Positions 1-6,088 of a DNA stretch of 6,648 nt are shown here, piece by piece. Made by a program: the position numbers and the translations under genes. The stretch's first letter is position 1. Every line of letters begins with the position of its first letter. The notes under the pieces are model-generated. The model was not told the origin of the DNA, ran no database searches, and saw only the letters and a list, made by a program, of their open reading frames with translations. Origin of the DNA: Chloroflexota bacterium (lineage in GTDB: Bacteria > Chloroflexota > Anaerolineae > Promineifilales > Promineifilaceae); assembly GCA_020353135.1 (NCBI GenBank), contig CP070688.1, positions 350,556-357,203 of the forward strand, written 5' to 3'.

Positions 1-2532
1 ACGCGGTTTCTGGCTTACCTGATTGCTGCTTTGCAGGCCGCCGTCGCGAGTATGGGGGATGGGCTTTTGGCCGTGATCCAATCCCCTCAGCCGCCGCCGG
101 CCGAATCGATACTGACGTCCTTGCTCAATGAGATCGCCTCAGTCCCGGACAATCTTATCCTCGTCCTTGACGACTACCACGTAGTAGACGCCAAGCCGGT
201 CGACGATGTCCTGACCTTCCTGCTTGAGCACCTGCCGCTACAGATGCACCTGGTCATCGCCAGCCGCGAAGATCCGCAATTGCCTTTGGCCAGGTTCCGC
301 GCCAGTAACCACTTAAATGAACTGCGGGCCACAGACCTGCGTTTCTCCCCTTCCGAAGCGGCCCGATTCCTCAACCAATCGATGGGTCTGAACCTTTCAA
401 TGGAAGACATCGCTGCCCTGGAAACGCGTACCGAAGGTTGGATAGCCGGGCTACAGCTGGCTGCCATTTCACTGTTAGGACACACGGACACATCCAGGCA
501 GATTCAATCTTTCACCGGCAGCCATCGCCTTGTGTTGGACTATCTCATCGAAGAAGTCCTTGACCAACAGCCCCAGGAGGTTCAGGCCTTTCTACTCCAA
601 ACCGCCATTCTCAACCGGCTGGCTGGCTCCCTGTGTGACGCCGTCACCGGCCGGGAGGACGGCCAGCAGACCCTGGAGAAACTCGAACACGCTAACTTAT
701 TCATTGTGCCCCTGGACGATGAGCGGCGTTGGTATCGCTATCACCATCTTTTTGCCGATCTGTTGCGCAGGCGGCTTAATCAAACCCAATCAGAACAGCT
801 GCCGATCTTGCACCACAGAGCTAGCGAGTGGTACGAGCAGAATCAGCTCGTCGACGAGGCTATAGATCATGCCCTGCGCGGCGCATATTTCGAACGAGCG
901 GCCCACTTGATCGAGGATCAGTTCGCTGGCAGCTACGAGAGTGCCGACCAGGCTACATTGCGGCGCTGGCTGGCGGGAATGCCAAAGGAGTTTGTACTCT
1001 CTAAACCACAACTCTGTATCCTTCAGGCCTGGAATCTTTTTACCAGCGGCCAACTCGATGCGGCCGATCGTTGTCTCCAGGTAGCCGACAGGATGCTTGA
1101 CCCTCATAGCGATCAAGAATCTGTCTCCTCAACAGATTGGGATCAACTGTCTGACACAACCAGGATGGAACTCACAGGCAGGGTAGCTGCCATCCGATCC
1201 TTTTTGGTTTCTTACAGTGGAGATGTGCCAGGGACTATTCACTTCGCGCTCCAGGCGCTTGAGCACCTACCCGAACAGGAACTAGATTGGCGTAGCGCTG
1301 TCTTGCTTGCCTTAGGGGACGCCCATGCTAACCAGGGCCAAATGGCAGCAGCATATGAGGCCCGATCAAATGCGCTGGCGATAGGCAAAGCATCAGGCGA
1401 CCCTTATCTTCTTATGATAGTCAATTTGAGACTGGCCGAGATCCTCAGGCAACAGGGCAAGTTACAGCAGGTAATGGATATCTGCGAGCGTCAGTGGAAG
1501 AGAGCCAAAAGAAGTGGAATTTCAGAAACAGCATTAGTTGGCTGGTTACTGGGGATATGGGGCGAGGTTCTGGCCGAACTAAATGAACTAGACAGGGCTA
1601 TCGACCAGGCAAAACACGGAGCAAAATTGACGGCACGTGGCGGGGATGTGTTGTATGAGGTCATGAGTAATCTGTGTTTGGTGAGAGTGCTATATTCCAG
1701 TGGGGACATTTCTGGCGCTGAAGGTGTCATCCGCTCGATGGCCGACAACGCTGACGAATACGACCTACCTCGTTGGGCTCTACCCCAGTTATCAGCCTGG
1801 CAAGCACGATTATGGTTGGAACAAGAGAAGCTGGATGCTGCATCCCAGTGGGTTGTGGAACGTGGACCGAAAGCCGATGGAGAACTCTCGTTTTTACGCG
1901 AGATCGAGTATGTTGCACTCGCCCGGGTTCTTATATCTCAAGAGAAGCTGGACGAGGCGAGCAAACTGCTGCTAAGGCTTTTCGAGGCGGCAAGGGCGGG
2001 GGGACGTACGTCGAGAATGATCGAGATTTTGATACTCCAGGCATTGGCCTTTCAAGCCGGAGGTGACGCAGCCCAGGCCATGAACACGCTGGAGCAAGCC
2101 CTCGACCTCGCCGAGCCAGAGGGCTTCATCCGAATTTTCGTGGATGAAGGCCAACCGATGGTGGAACTATTGACCAGGTTGCAGGCTCGTCCTGAGCGGA
2201 GTCGAAGGGATGAAAGCCAAAGCAAGGCGGCCTATTCTCGCAAATTACTCGCCGCTTTTGGGGAACAGGGTTCTCAAGCCGACGATTCCGCTCAGCATAA
2301 GCCCTCATCCCCCATCCCGCAACCATTGATTGAGCCGCTTAGCGAGCGCGAAGTTGAAGTGCTCCAGCTCATCGCTTTGGGGCTTACGAACTCAGAGATA
2401 GCGACCAGACTTCTTCTTTCGCCTCACACAGTCAAGGTCCACACCCGCAATATCTATGGCAAACTTGACGTCCACAATCGGACGGAAGCGGTGGCCAAAG
2501 CCAGAGCCTTGGGATTGCTGCCATCCAACTGA
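1..2532 (+). CDS. MalT-like LuxR-family transcriptional regulator (STAND ATPase, TPR, C-terminal HTH), 5' partial
   Basis: This is a large signal-sensing transcription regulator: an inducer and ATP are expected to drive oligomerisation, and a LuxR-type HTH binds DNA. The frame is open to the left edge, so the true start is outside; 843 residues are visible. The first visible residues ([11 protein letters not shown]) fit the MalT-type ATPase just after the P-loop, so Walker A and roughly 80-100 N-terminal residues are probably missing. Visible landmarks are the Walker [10 protein letters not shown] (nt 154-180), [12 protein letters not shown] (about nt 430-468), the family-typical [14 protein letters not shown] (about nt 733-774), a long helical TPR-like region (about nt 800-2150), a linker (about 2160-2335), and a GerE/LuxR HTH from LSEREVEVL (nt 2338) through the recognition helix region [16 protein letters not shown] to ALGLL near the stop. 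The linker carries an inserted-looking repeat (see the entry at 2188). The signal is unknown. The next gene, 186 nt downstream, and the exporter operon are candidate targets through a shared palindrome. Confidence 0.95.
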   Translation, partial: TRFLAYLIAALQAAVASMGDGLLAVIQSPQPPPAESILTSLLNEIASVPDNLILVLDDYHVVDAKPVDDVLTFLLEHLPLQMHLVIASREDPQLPLARFRASNHLNELRATDLRFSPSEAARFLNQSMGLNLSMEDIAALETRTEGWIAGLQLAAISLLGHTDTSRQIQSFTGSHRLVLDYLIEEVLDQQPQEVQAFLLQTAILNRLAGSLCDAVTGREDGQQTLEKLEHANLFIVPLDDERRWYRYHHLFADLLRRRLNQTQSEQLPILHHRASEWYEQNQLVDEAIDHALRGAYFERAAHLIEDQFAGSYESADQATLRRWLAGMPKEFVLSKPQLCILQAWNLFTSGQLDAADRCLQVADRMLDPHSDQESVSSTDWDQLSDTTRMELTGRVAAIRSFLVSYSGDVPGTIHFALQALEHLPEQELDWRSAVLLALGDAHANQGQMAAAYEARSNALAIGKASGDPYLLMIVNLRLAEILRQQGKLQQVMDICERQWKRAKRSGISETALVGWLLGIWGEVLAELNELDRAIDQAKHGAKLTARGGDVLYEVMSNLCLVRVLYSSGDISGAEGVIRSMADNADEYDLPRWALPQLSAWQARLWLEQEKLDAASQWVVERGPKADGELSFLREIEYVALARVLISQEKLDEASKLLLRLFEAARAGGRTSRMIEILILQALAFQAGGDAAQAMNTLEQALDLAEPEGFIRIFVDEGQPMVELLTRLQARPERSRRDESQSKAAYSRKLLAAFGEQGSQADDSAQHKPSSPIPQPLIEPLSEREVEVLQLIALGLTNSEIATRLLLSPHTVKVHTRNIYGKLDVHNRTEAVAKARALGLLPSN
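2188..2212 (+). repeat. Short dispersed-repeat-like segment inside the regulator linker
   Basis: The stretch contains CCTGAGCGGAGTCGAAGG (2191-2208), which reads in frame as PERSRR within [11 protein letters not shown]. It sits exactly between the end of the TPR region (MVELLTRL) and the residues SRKLLAAFG that normally follow closely in MalT-like proteins, so it looks like an in-frame insertion. I recall near-identical DNA (CCTGAGCGAAGTCGAAGG and its complement) as a common short interspersed repeat in Chloroflexota and some other genomes; that is memory, not a search result. Only one copy is visible here. Confidence 0.5.
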
Positions 2533-2636
2533 CCGCCTGGGTCTGGAAAGCGTCACTACTTGCCCATAGTCGCGCGTGAAAACCGTATTCTTTCCTCGTA
2601 CTTCCAGAAGAAATGGCAGTCGCAAATACCACGTTT

Positions 2637-2659
2637 GGGGTATGACGCTAATACCATCC
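2637..2659 (+). promoter_or_regulatory. Palindromic operator-like motif, copy 1 (upstream of the dehydrogenase)
   Basis: The sequence GGGGTATGACGCTAATACCA contains the dyad GGTAT (2639-2643), a 7-nt spacer, and ATACC (2651-2655). The first 20 bases match copy 2 at 4032 in 19 of 20 positions, and this is the only other occurrence I find in the window. A further ATACC lies upstream at 2626-2630. The dyad size suits a dimeric HTH protein such as a LuxR/NarL-type domain. The intact MalT-like regulator immediately upstream is the obvious candidate binder, but that is inference. Confidence 0.65.
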
Positions 2660-2682
2660 AGCATTTATGCTGTCCCTATATT
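2642..2682 (+). promoter_or_regulatory. Candidate promoter of the dehydrogenase gene
   Basis: Two readings are possible. (a) A -35-like ATGACG (2642-2647), an 18-nt spacer, and a -10-like TATGCT (2666-2671), so that the palindrome overlaps the -35. (b) A better -10, TATATT (2677-2682), with no good -35 and the palindrome centred near -42, as in class II activation by LuxR-type proteins. Both offsets recur at copy 2. The stretch also has the dyads AGCAT-TT-ATGCT (2660-2671) and GTCC-N7-GGAC (2672-2686). Confidence 0.4.
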
Positions 2683-2708
2683 GGACGAGCAAACCAATTT
2701 AGTGACCT

Positions 2709-2712
2709 GGAG
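2709..2712 (+). promoter_or_regulatory. Ribosome binding site deciding the dehydrogenase start
   Basis: GGAG lies 6 nt before the ATG at 2719. The open frame also has an ATG at 2560, but that start has no comparable site, and the extra 53 residues do not look like this enzyme family. They would also cover the operator and promoter. The start at 2719 is therefore preferred. Confidence 0.6.
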
Positions 2713-2718
2713 AATGAC

Positions 2719-3762
2719 ATGACAGCAATAGAGAATACTTACCGCACAAGAAATCATCGCGTCGTCGTGACTCGGCACGGTGGGCCGGATGTATTGCAAG
2801 TATTGGATGAGGATATCCCTGAACCCCAGGCCGGCGAGGTTCGGGTGAAGGTCTTGGCCGCCGGTATCTCTGGCTTTGATCTCATGTTCCGCCGCTCGGG
2901 GTCACTCCCCGGAACGCCTCGCGTGCCGTTCACTTTGGGGGAGGATATCGTCGGCGTTGTGGACAAGCTAGGCGAGGGAGTGTCGGCCGTCAAGCCGGGC
3001 CAAAGGGTCGCTAGCGGGACATGGGCTCTTGGCATCGGCGGCGGCTATTCGGAGTTCATCTGCCTGCCCGCGGGCGAACTAGTGCCGGTCCCCGTAGGCC
3101 TGGATCCAGCCGAAGCTGTCTGCCTGGTGGCCAACTACCTTACCGCTCACATGGCCATGCACCGGACTGCCGGCGTGCGCAGCGGCGAGCGCATCCTCGT
3201 CCAGGGTGCGGCCGGAGGCGTCGGGACTGCCCTACTAGACCTGGGTAAGTTGGCCGGGCTGGAGATGTACGGCACGGCATCCAAACAAAACCACGAGGTC
3301 GTGTCCGGTTTCGGCGCCACGCCAATCGATTACCGCTCTGAGGACTTCGTGAAGCGCATCCGCGCTTTTACCGGCGAAGGAGTGAACGTGGTGTTCGACC
3401 CCATTGGCGGAGCGGGGCAGCTCTGGCGCTCAAAGCGGGCCCTGCGCAAGGGTGGGCGGTTGGTCTGGTTCGGCATGGCGGCGACGAAGAACAAGGGGAT
3501 GCGGGTAATTCCTCTCACGCTGCTGGCTATGCCCATTTTGAAGCTCATTCCGGACGGCAGGCGAATTCTTACGACTCCTGATCTCGATAAGGACAACGCC
3601 TGGTATCGTGAGACGCTGGCGGATCTACTCGACTTGCTGGCCGCTGGCGAGATCAAGCCGGTGGTGTCGGAGCGTATCCCATTGGCTGAGGCTACCCGGG
3701 CTCACGAGCTACTCGAGCGCGGTCAGTATGCGGGCAAAGTGGTTCTCGTTGCCGGCGCATAG
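2719..3762 (+). CDS. Zinc-independent medium-chain dehydrogenase/reductase (quinone oxidoreductase / VAT1-like)
   Basis: This is a 347-residue NAD(P)H-dependent oxidoreductase of the MDR superfamily, probably cytosolic. It is expected to reduce quinones, enals or related carbonyl compounds; the substrate is unknown. The N-terminal GroES-like domain covers about residues 13-125 (GGPDVLQVLDEDIPEP, then EVRVKVLAAGISGFDLMFRR). The Rossmann domain follows, with the dinucleotide-binding GAAGGVG at 163-169, GTASKQNHEVV at 185-195, IDYRSEDF at 203-210 and FDPIGG at 226-231. The C-terminal segment LAEATRAHELLERGQYAGKVVL (322-343) is typical of the family. The GHE zinc motif of alcohol dehydrogenases is replaced by GED (74-76) and the structural-zinc cysteines are absent, which places it in the zeta-crystallin/VAT1 branch. 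The GTAS-K pattern after the third beta strand suggests NADPH preference, by family analogy. It has its own promoter region with the palindromic motif and appears to be a single-gene unit. Confidence 0.9.
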   Translation: MTAIENTYRTRNHRVVVTRHGGPDVLQVLDEDIPEPQAGEVRVKVLAAGISGFDLMFRRSGSLPGTPRVPFTLGEDIVGVVDKLGEGVSAVKPGQRVASGTWALGIGGGYSEFICLPAGELVPVPVGLDPAEAVCLVANYLTAHMAMHRTAGVRSGERILVQGAAGGVGTALLDLGKLAGLEMYGTASKQNHEVVSGFGATPIDYRSEDFVKRIRAFTGEGVNVVFDPIGGAGQLWRSKRALRKGGRLVWFGMAATKNKGMRVIPLTLLAMPILKLIPDGRRILTTPDLDKDNAWYRETLADLLDLLAAGEIKPVVSERIPLAEATRAHELLERGQYAGKVVLVAGA

Positions 3763-3777
3763 ACTGAGATCCCACAT

Positions 3778-3909
3778 GTCGTTGCCGATCTGGAAAGAAC
3801 TCTATCGCTAGTAGAGCCTGGAGGCTTCATGCGCACATTTGTGGATGTGCCTTTCTTCACTCAAAGAAGTATTACGTTCATCACTAGACACCTGGTGCCA
3901 AGTACGTGA
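3778..3909 (+). pseudogene. Relic of a second MalT-like LuxR regulator (end of the TPR region only)
   Basis: The reading frame right after the dehydrogenase stop is open to TGA at 3907 and encodes LERTLSLVEPGGFMRTFVD (3790-3846). It aligns without gaps to [19 protein letters not shown] of the intact regulator (2089-2145), with 12 of 19 residues identical. EPGGF-R-FVD is a recognisable signature near the C-terminal end of the TPR region in this family. After FVD the similarity stops (VPFFTQRS...), and I could not find an HTH in any forward frame up to 4031. There is no start codon or ribosome binding site before the conserved part. At DNA level the two segments differ widely, so this is an old paralogue and not a fresh copy of the neighbouring gene. 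Short length limits certainty. Confidence 0.6.
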
Positions 3910-4031
3910 TGCTTTAGGTTAGCGATAGTGGGTGAACCTTCGTTGCAGATTGACCGTGACCAGTCGCGGATGGACTATGGCCTGTCCTAATCAGCTCCAT
4001 ACCTGCAACTAACATCCTGAATAATACTTTC

Positions 4032-4054
4032 GGGGTATGACACTAATACCACCT
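4032..4054 (+). promoter_or_regulatory. Palindromic operator-like motif, copy 2 (upstream of the ABC exporter operon)
   Basis: The sequence GGGGTATGACACTAATACCA contains GGTAT (4034-4038), a 7-nt spacer and ATACC (4046-4050). It differs from copy 1 at one of the first 20 bases, and that base is at the dyad centre, where a symmetric binding protein would be least selective. The surrounding DNA is largely dissimilar, so conservation of this block suggests selection. Confidence 0.65.
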
Positions 4055-4077
4055 GTCGCTTATCTTAATGGTGTAAG
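4037..4077 (+). promoter_or_regulatory. Candidate promoter of the ABC exporter operon
   Basis: (a) ATGACA (4037-4042; five of six matches to TTGACA), an 18-nt spacer and TATCTT (4061-4066). (b) TGTAAG (4072-4077) as -10, with the palindrome centred near -42. Both offsets equal those at the dehydrogenase promoter. A TTAT at 4060-4063 also matches TTAT at 2665-2668 at the same distance from the motif, which slightly favours (a). Confidence 0.4.
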
Positions 4078-4088
4078 TGGTAATCGTC

Positions 4089-4128
4089 TCCCCGACTTCG
4101 GGCCTCTTGAAGAGCCGATCGTCGGGGA
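4089..4128 (+). promoter_or_regulatory. Leader hairpin upstream of the exporter operon
   Basis: TCCCCGAC (4089-4096) pairs perfectly with GTCGGGGA (4121-4128). Inside the loop, GGC (4101-4103) and TCT (4105-4107) can pair with AGA (4111-4113) and GCC (4114-4116), giving a two-tier stem. No T-run follows, so it is not an ordinary terminator. It ends 4 nt before the ribosome binding site and would lie in the 5' untranslated leader. CCCCGA could instead pair with TCGG-A-GG at 4131-4137, which would cover the ribosome binding site. A translational switch is therefore possible but unproven. Confidence 0.45.
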
Positions 4129-4132
4129 AATC

Positions 4133-4138
4133 GGAGGG
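4133..4138 (+). promoter_or_regulatory. Ribosome binding site deciding the ABC ATPase start
   Basis: GGAGGG precedes two adjacent ATG codons at 4141 and 4144. The spacing is only 2 nt to the first and 5 nt to the second, so 4144 is the more likely start. The choice changes the protein by a single methionine. Confidence 0.6.
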
Positions 4139-4143
4139 ATATG

Positions 4144-5007
4144 ATGCAAGATACACAAGCACGCCAGCGGGAGCGGCCGCCCGAGGAAGCACAAGCCACC
4201 CCTGTGCAGGACGCGGCGACGGACGGCTACGCCGGCAACGGAAGAACAGCTCAAGACGAAAAACAAGAGAAAGTCATCGTCATTAACGGTCTGGTGAAGC
4301 AATTTGACGACATCACGGCCGTTAACGGTCTGAACCTCGAAGTTCGCAAGGGCGAGATGTTTGGCTTCCTGGGACCGAACGGCGCCGGGAAGACGACGAC
4401 GATCAGCATGCTCGCTGGCCTGTTGGCGCCCACGGCCGGATCAGCCCACATCGCCGGATTCGACGTCAGGAAAGAGCCGCGAAAAGTAAAGGAACGCATC
4501 GGCGTCTGCCCGCAAGAAGCGGCCGTATTTAAGTTCCTGACCGGGATGGAAAACCTCAAGCTGTTTGGCAACCTGCACGGCATGGACAAGAAAGTGCTGG
4601 AACAGCGGGCGGCTGACCTGGTTGAGCAGGCTGACTTTGCCGAGGCCGCCAAGAGGAGAGCTGGCGGCTACAGCGGCGGGATGATGCGCCAGTTGAACTT
4701 GATGATCGCCCTGATCAGCGACCCGGAAATCGTATTCCTGGATGAGCCGACGGTGGGCATGGATGCCCGCGCCCGCCGCAGGACCTGGGAATACATCGGC
4801 TCGTTCAAGGAACAAGGCAAGACCGTCATCCTCACGACCCATTACATCGAAGAAGCGCAGGCGCTGAGCGACCGGGTGGGGATCATCGATTACGGCGAGC
4901 TCATCGGGCTCGGCACGCCTGAAGAGTTGATGGTTGAACATGAAGCGAAAGATCTGGAGTCGGTCTTCTTGAATATCACCGGCCGGCGGATCGCGGAGGG
5001 AAGTTGA
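4144..5007 (+). CDS. ABC-2 type transporter ATP-binding protein (DrrA/CcmA-like)
   Basis: This is the nucleotide-binding subunit of an ABC exporter, 287 residues, cytoplasmic face of the membrane. It powers the permease encoded next. All the expected motifs are present and intact: Walker A GPNGAGKTT (77-85), Q-loop PQE (glutamine 124), signature YSGGM (176-180), Walker B IVFLDEP (196-202) with the catalytic glutamate, D-loop GMD, and the H-loop histidine in TTHYIEEA (H233). The order and spacing match DrrA-type drug, lipid or polysaccharide exporters; the substrate cannot be read from the sequence. Before the core (which starts near VIVINGLVKQF, residue 44) there is a 40-odd residue hydrophilic tail rich in Q, E, A, P and G, likely disordered and not usual for the family. 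It is the first gene of an operon and its stop lies 1 nt before the next start. Confidence 0.93.
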   Translation: MQDTQARQRERPPEEAQATPVQDAATDGYAGNGRTAQDEKQEKVIVINGLVKQFDDITAVNGLNLEVRKGEMFGFLGPNGAGKTTTISMLAGLLAPTAGSAHIAGFDVRKEPRKVKERIGVCPQEAAVFKFLTGMENLKLFGNLHGMDKKVLEQRAADLVEQADFAEAAKRRAGGYSGGMMRQLNLMIALISDPEIVFLDEPTVGMDARARRRTWEYIGSFKEQGKTVILTTHYIEEAQALSDRVGIIDYGELIGLGTPEELMVEHEAKDLESVFLNITGRRIAEGS

Positions 5008-5008
5008 A

Positions 5009-5773
5009 ATGGTTATGCAGAGAGTAGGCGCACTTGTTGGCGTTGAATTGAAAAAAGTATACCGGGACATCATGACCCTGGCCGTGCTGTTGCTCATGCC
5101 GGTCGGGCTTGCGTTGGTTTTCTACCTGGCTCTGAGCGGCGTGACCAACGACTACTACCCCGTCCCGGGGATGAACCACTTTGAGTACCTGCTGCCAGGT
5201 GTGATGGGCTACGCTGTCATTTATATGGGCATGATGATCGCCCTGGCGCTTGTCGATTACCGGCAGATAGGTTTGCTGAAACGGGTCGAAGCCACGCCGG
5301 TTTCGGCGTCGGAATACCTGGGCAGCCTTACTGTCGCCAATGTGGTCATCGCCACAGTCCAGGCATTGATTGTCCTGCTGGTGGCCCGTCTCCTGGGCTT
5401 TGAACCCCAGGGCGGCGTGGTTGGCCTATTGTTAGCCACCTTGTTCATTGCCCTGCTGGCGGTTACCGCCGTAGGTTTGGGGCTGATCACGGCCGCTGTG
5501 GCCAAAAGCAGCGGCGCGGCCAGCGGGCTTGCCGTGATTTTCATCGTGCCCATGATGATGTTCGGATCGTTCCTGGCGGTGTTCGACGATACGACCCGCA
5601 CGATTGCCAGGTTCACGCCCAATTATTACGTCACCGATTCTTTGATGACGATCTTCCATGAGGGCAGCGTCACCAGGCCGGCCATCTGGCAGAACCTGTT
5701 GATCCTGGCCGCCATCAGCCTGGTCGTCCTCGTCGTCGGAATACAGCTCTTCAAGCGGACCGAATTCCGCTAG
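5009..5773 (+). CDS. ABC-2 type transporter permease
   Basis: This is the membrane subunit of the exporter, 254 residues. Six hydrophobic segments are visible, at about residues 22-42, 60-83, 103-130, 137-164, 168-191 and 227-247, the usual ABC-2 fold. The segment QIGLLKRVEATPVSASEYL (86-104), between the second and third helices, is the family-typical coupling region that contacts the ATPase. The start at ATG 5009 has GGAGGG at 4995-5000, 8 nt upstream and inside the ATPase gene. A second ATG at 5015 is possible but less well spaced. Only one base separates it from the ATPase stop, so the two are almost certainly co-translated. Length and topology fit DrrB-like exporters. Substrate is unknown; drug or lipid efflux is the common family role. 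Confidence 0.93.
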   Translation: MVMQRVGALVGVELKKVYRDIMTLAVLLLMPVGLALVFYLALSGVTNDYYPVPGMNHFEYLLPGVMGYAVIYMGMMIALALVDYRQIGLLKRVEATPVSASEYLGSLTVANVVIATVQALIVLLVARLLGFEPQGGVVGLLLATLFIALLAVTAVGLGLITAAVAKSSGAASGLAVIFIVPMMMFGSFLAVFDDTTRTIARFTPNYYVTDSLMTIFHEGSVTRPAIWQNLLILAAISLVVLVVGIQLFKRTEFR

Positions 5774-5780
5774 CCGGGCC

Positions 5781-6038
5781 ATGATGATGACGGAAATCAA
5801 GCGTAAACTTACCTTAGACCGGCCAGCGACTTACCAGATCAAGGTGCCGGGGCACCTCGACGAGAGCTGGACCGAGTGGGACGGCAGGATGACCGTCACG
5901 ACAAAACGCGAAGGTGACGGTTCTCCGGTCACCACGCTGACGGGCATAGTCGACCAGGCCGCTTTACAAGGCCTACTGCGCCGCCTCTATTCCCTTGGCT
6001 TGCCTTTGATTTCGGTCCAATGGGTCCAGTGCGATTGA
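5781..6038 (+). CDS. Small uncharacterised protein, third gene of the exporter operon
   Basis: The protein has 85 residues, with no signal peptide and no membrane segment. The first part is polar with alternating strand-like stretches (ATYQIKVPG, GRMTVTTKRE, SPVTTLTGIV). The last part has an amphipathic helix, DQAALQGLLRRLYSLGLPL (58-76), followed by ISVQWVQCD. I recall similar short proteins with a DQAALxGLLxxLxxLGLPLxSV ending in Chloroflexota and some other bacteria, unnamed and without a known function. The start is 7 nt after the permease stop. Three consecutive ATG codons (5781, 5784, 5787) occur and there is no clear ribosome binding site, so translation probably depends on coupling to the permease. 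Context suggests an accessory role with the exporter, but nothing in the sequence proves it. The coding frame looks real because it ends cleanly before a hairpin and shows a conserved-looking C-terminus. Confidence 0.75.
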   Translation: MMMTEIKRKLTLDRPATYQIKVPGHLDESWTEWDGRMTVTTKREGDGSPVTTLTGIVDQAALQGLLRRLYSLGLPLISVQWVQCD

Positions 6039-6057
6039 TTCACATTTGGTAAATTGA

Positions 6058-6088
6058 TGGCCTAAGGCAAAGTAATTGCCTAAGGCTA
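6058..6088 (+). terminator. Hairpin after the exporter operon (terminator-like, no T-run)
   Basis: GCCTAAGGCAA (6060-6070), loop AGTAA, TTGCCTAAGGC (6076-6086): an 11-position stem with one A-A mismatch, extendable by a G-T and a T-A pair. The same sequence can be seen as two copies of the near-palindrome GCCTAAGGC 18 nt apart, which could alternatively be a tandem operator. It begins 19 nt after the stop of the 85-aa gene. The following bases are purine-rich and not a T-run, so it may stabilise the transcript end or act in factor-dependent termination. Confidence 0.4.

Larger units (their letters stand above)
3763..4143. other. 381-nt intergenic region between dehydrogenase and exporter operon
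   Basis: No intact gene was found on either strand. It holds, in order, a relic of a second MalT-like regulator (3778-3909), an unassigned stretch (about 3910-4031), the second palindromic motif (4032-4054), candidate -10 elements, a hairpin (4089-4128) and a strong ribosome binding site (4133-4138). No rho-independent terminator is evident after the dehydrogenase stop. A perfect 9-bp inverted repeat, CTATCGCTA (3802-3810) against TAGCGATAG (3920-3928), brackets most of the relic; it may be chance. Confidence 0.7.

Noticed and set aside
2560..2718. A 53-residue N-terminal extension of the dehydrogenase from ATG 2560
   Set aside because: It has no ribosome binding site, the residues do not resemble the family, and it would overlap the palindrome and promoter. 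The ATG at 2719 has GGAG at a good distance.
3802..3928. A perfect 9-bp inverted repeat, CTATCGCTA / TAGCGATAG, bracketing the regulator relic
   Set aside because: It was considered as ends of a mobile element, but it is too short, has no target duplication or transposase, and lies inside the relic frame on one side. It could be chance.
3950..3981. TTGACC followed by TATGGC as a promoter in the intergenic region
   Set aside because: The spacer would be 20 nt and the -10 is poor. The candidates next to the palindrome at 4032 are better supported.
3910..4031. A possible tRNA, small RNA or HTH remainder in the unassigned stretch
   Set aside because: I saw no T-loop, cloverleaf pairing or LuxR HTH residues in any forward frame, so nothing is called.
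4441..5097. A 218-codon open frame on the minus strand
   Set aside because: It is a shadow of the ABC ATPase, whose motifs are complete on the plus strand.
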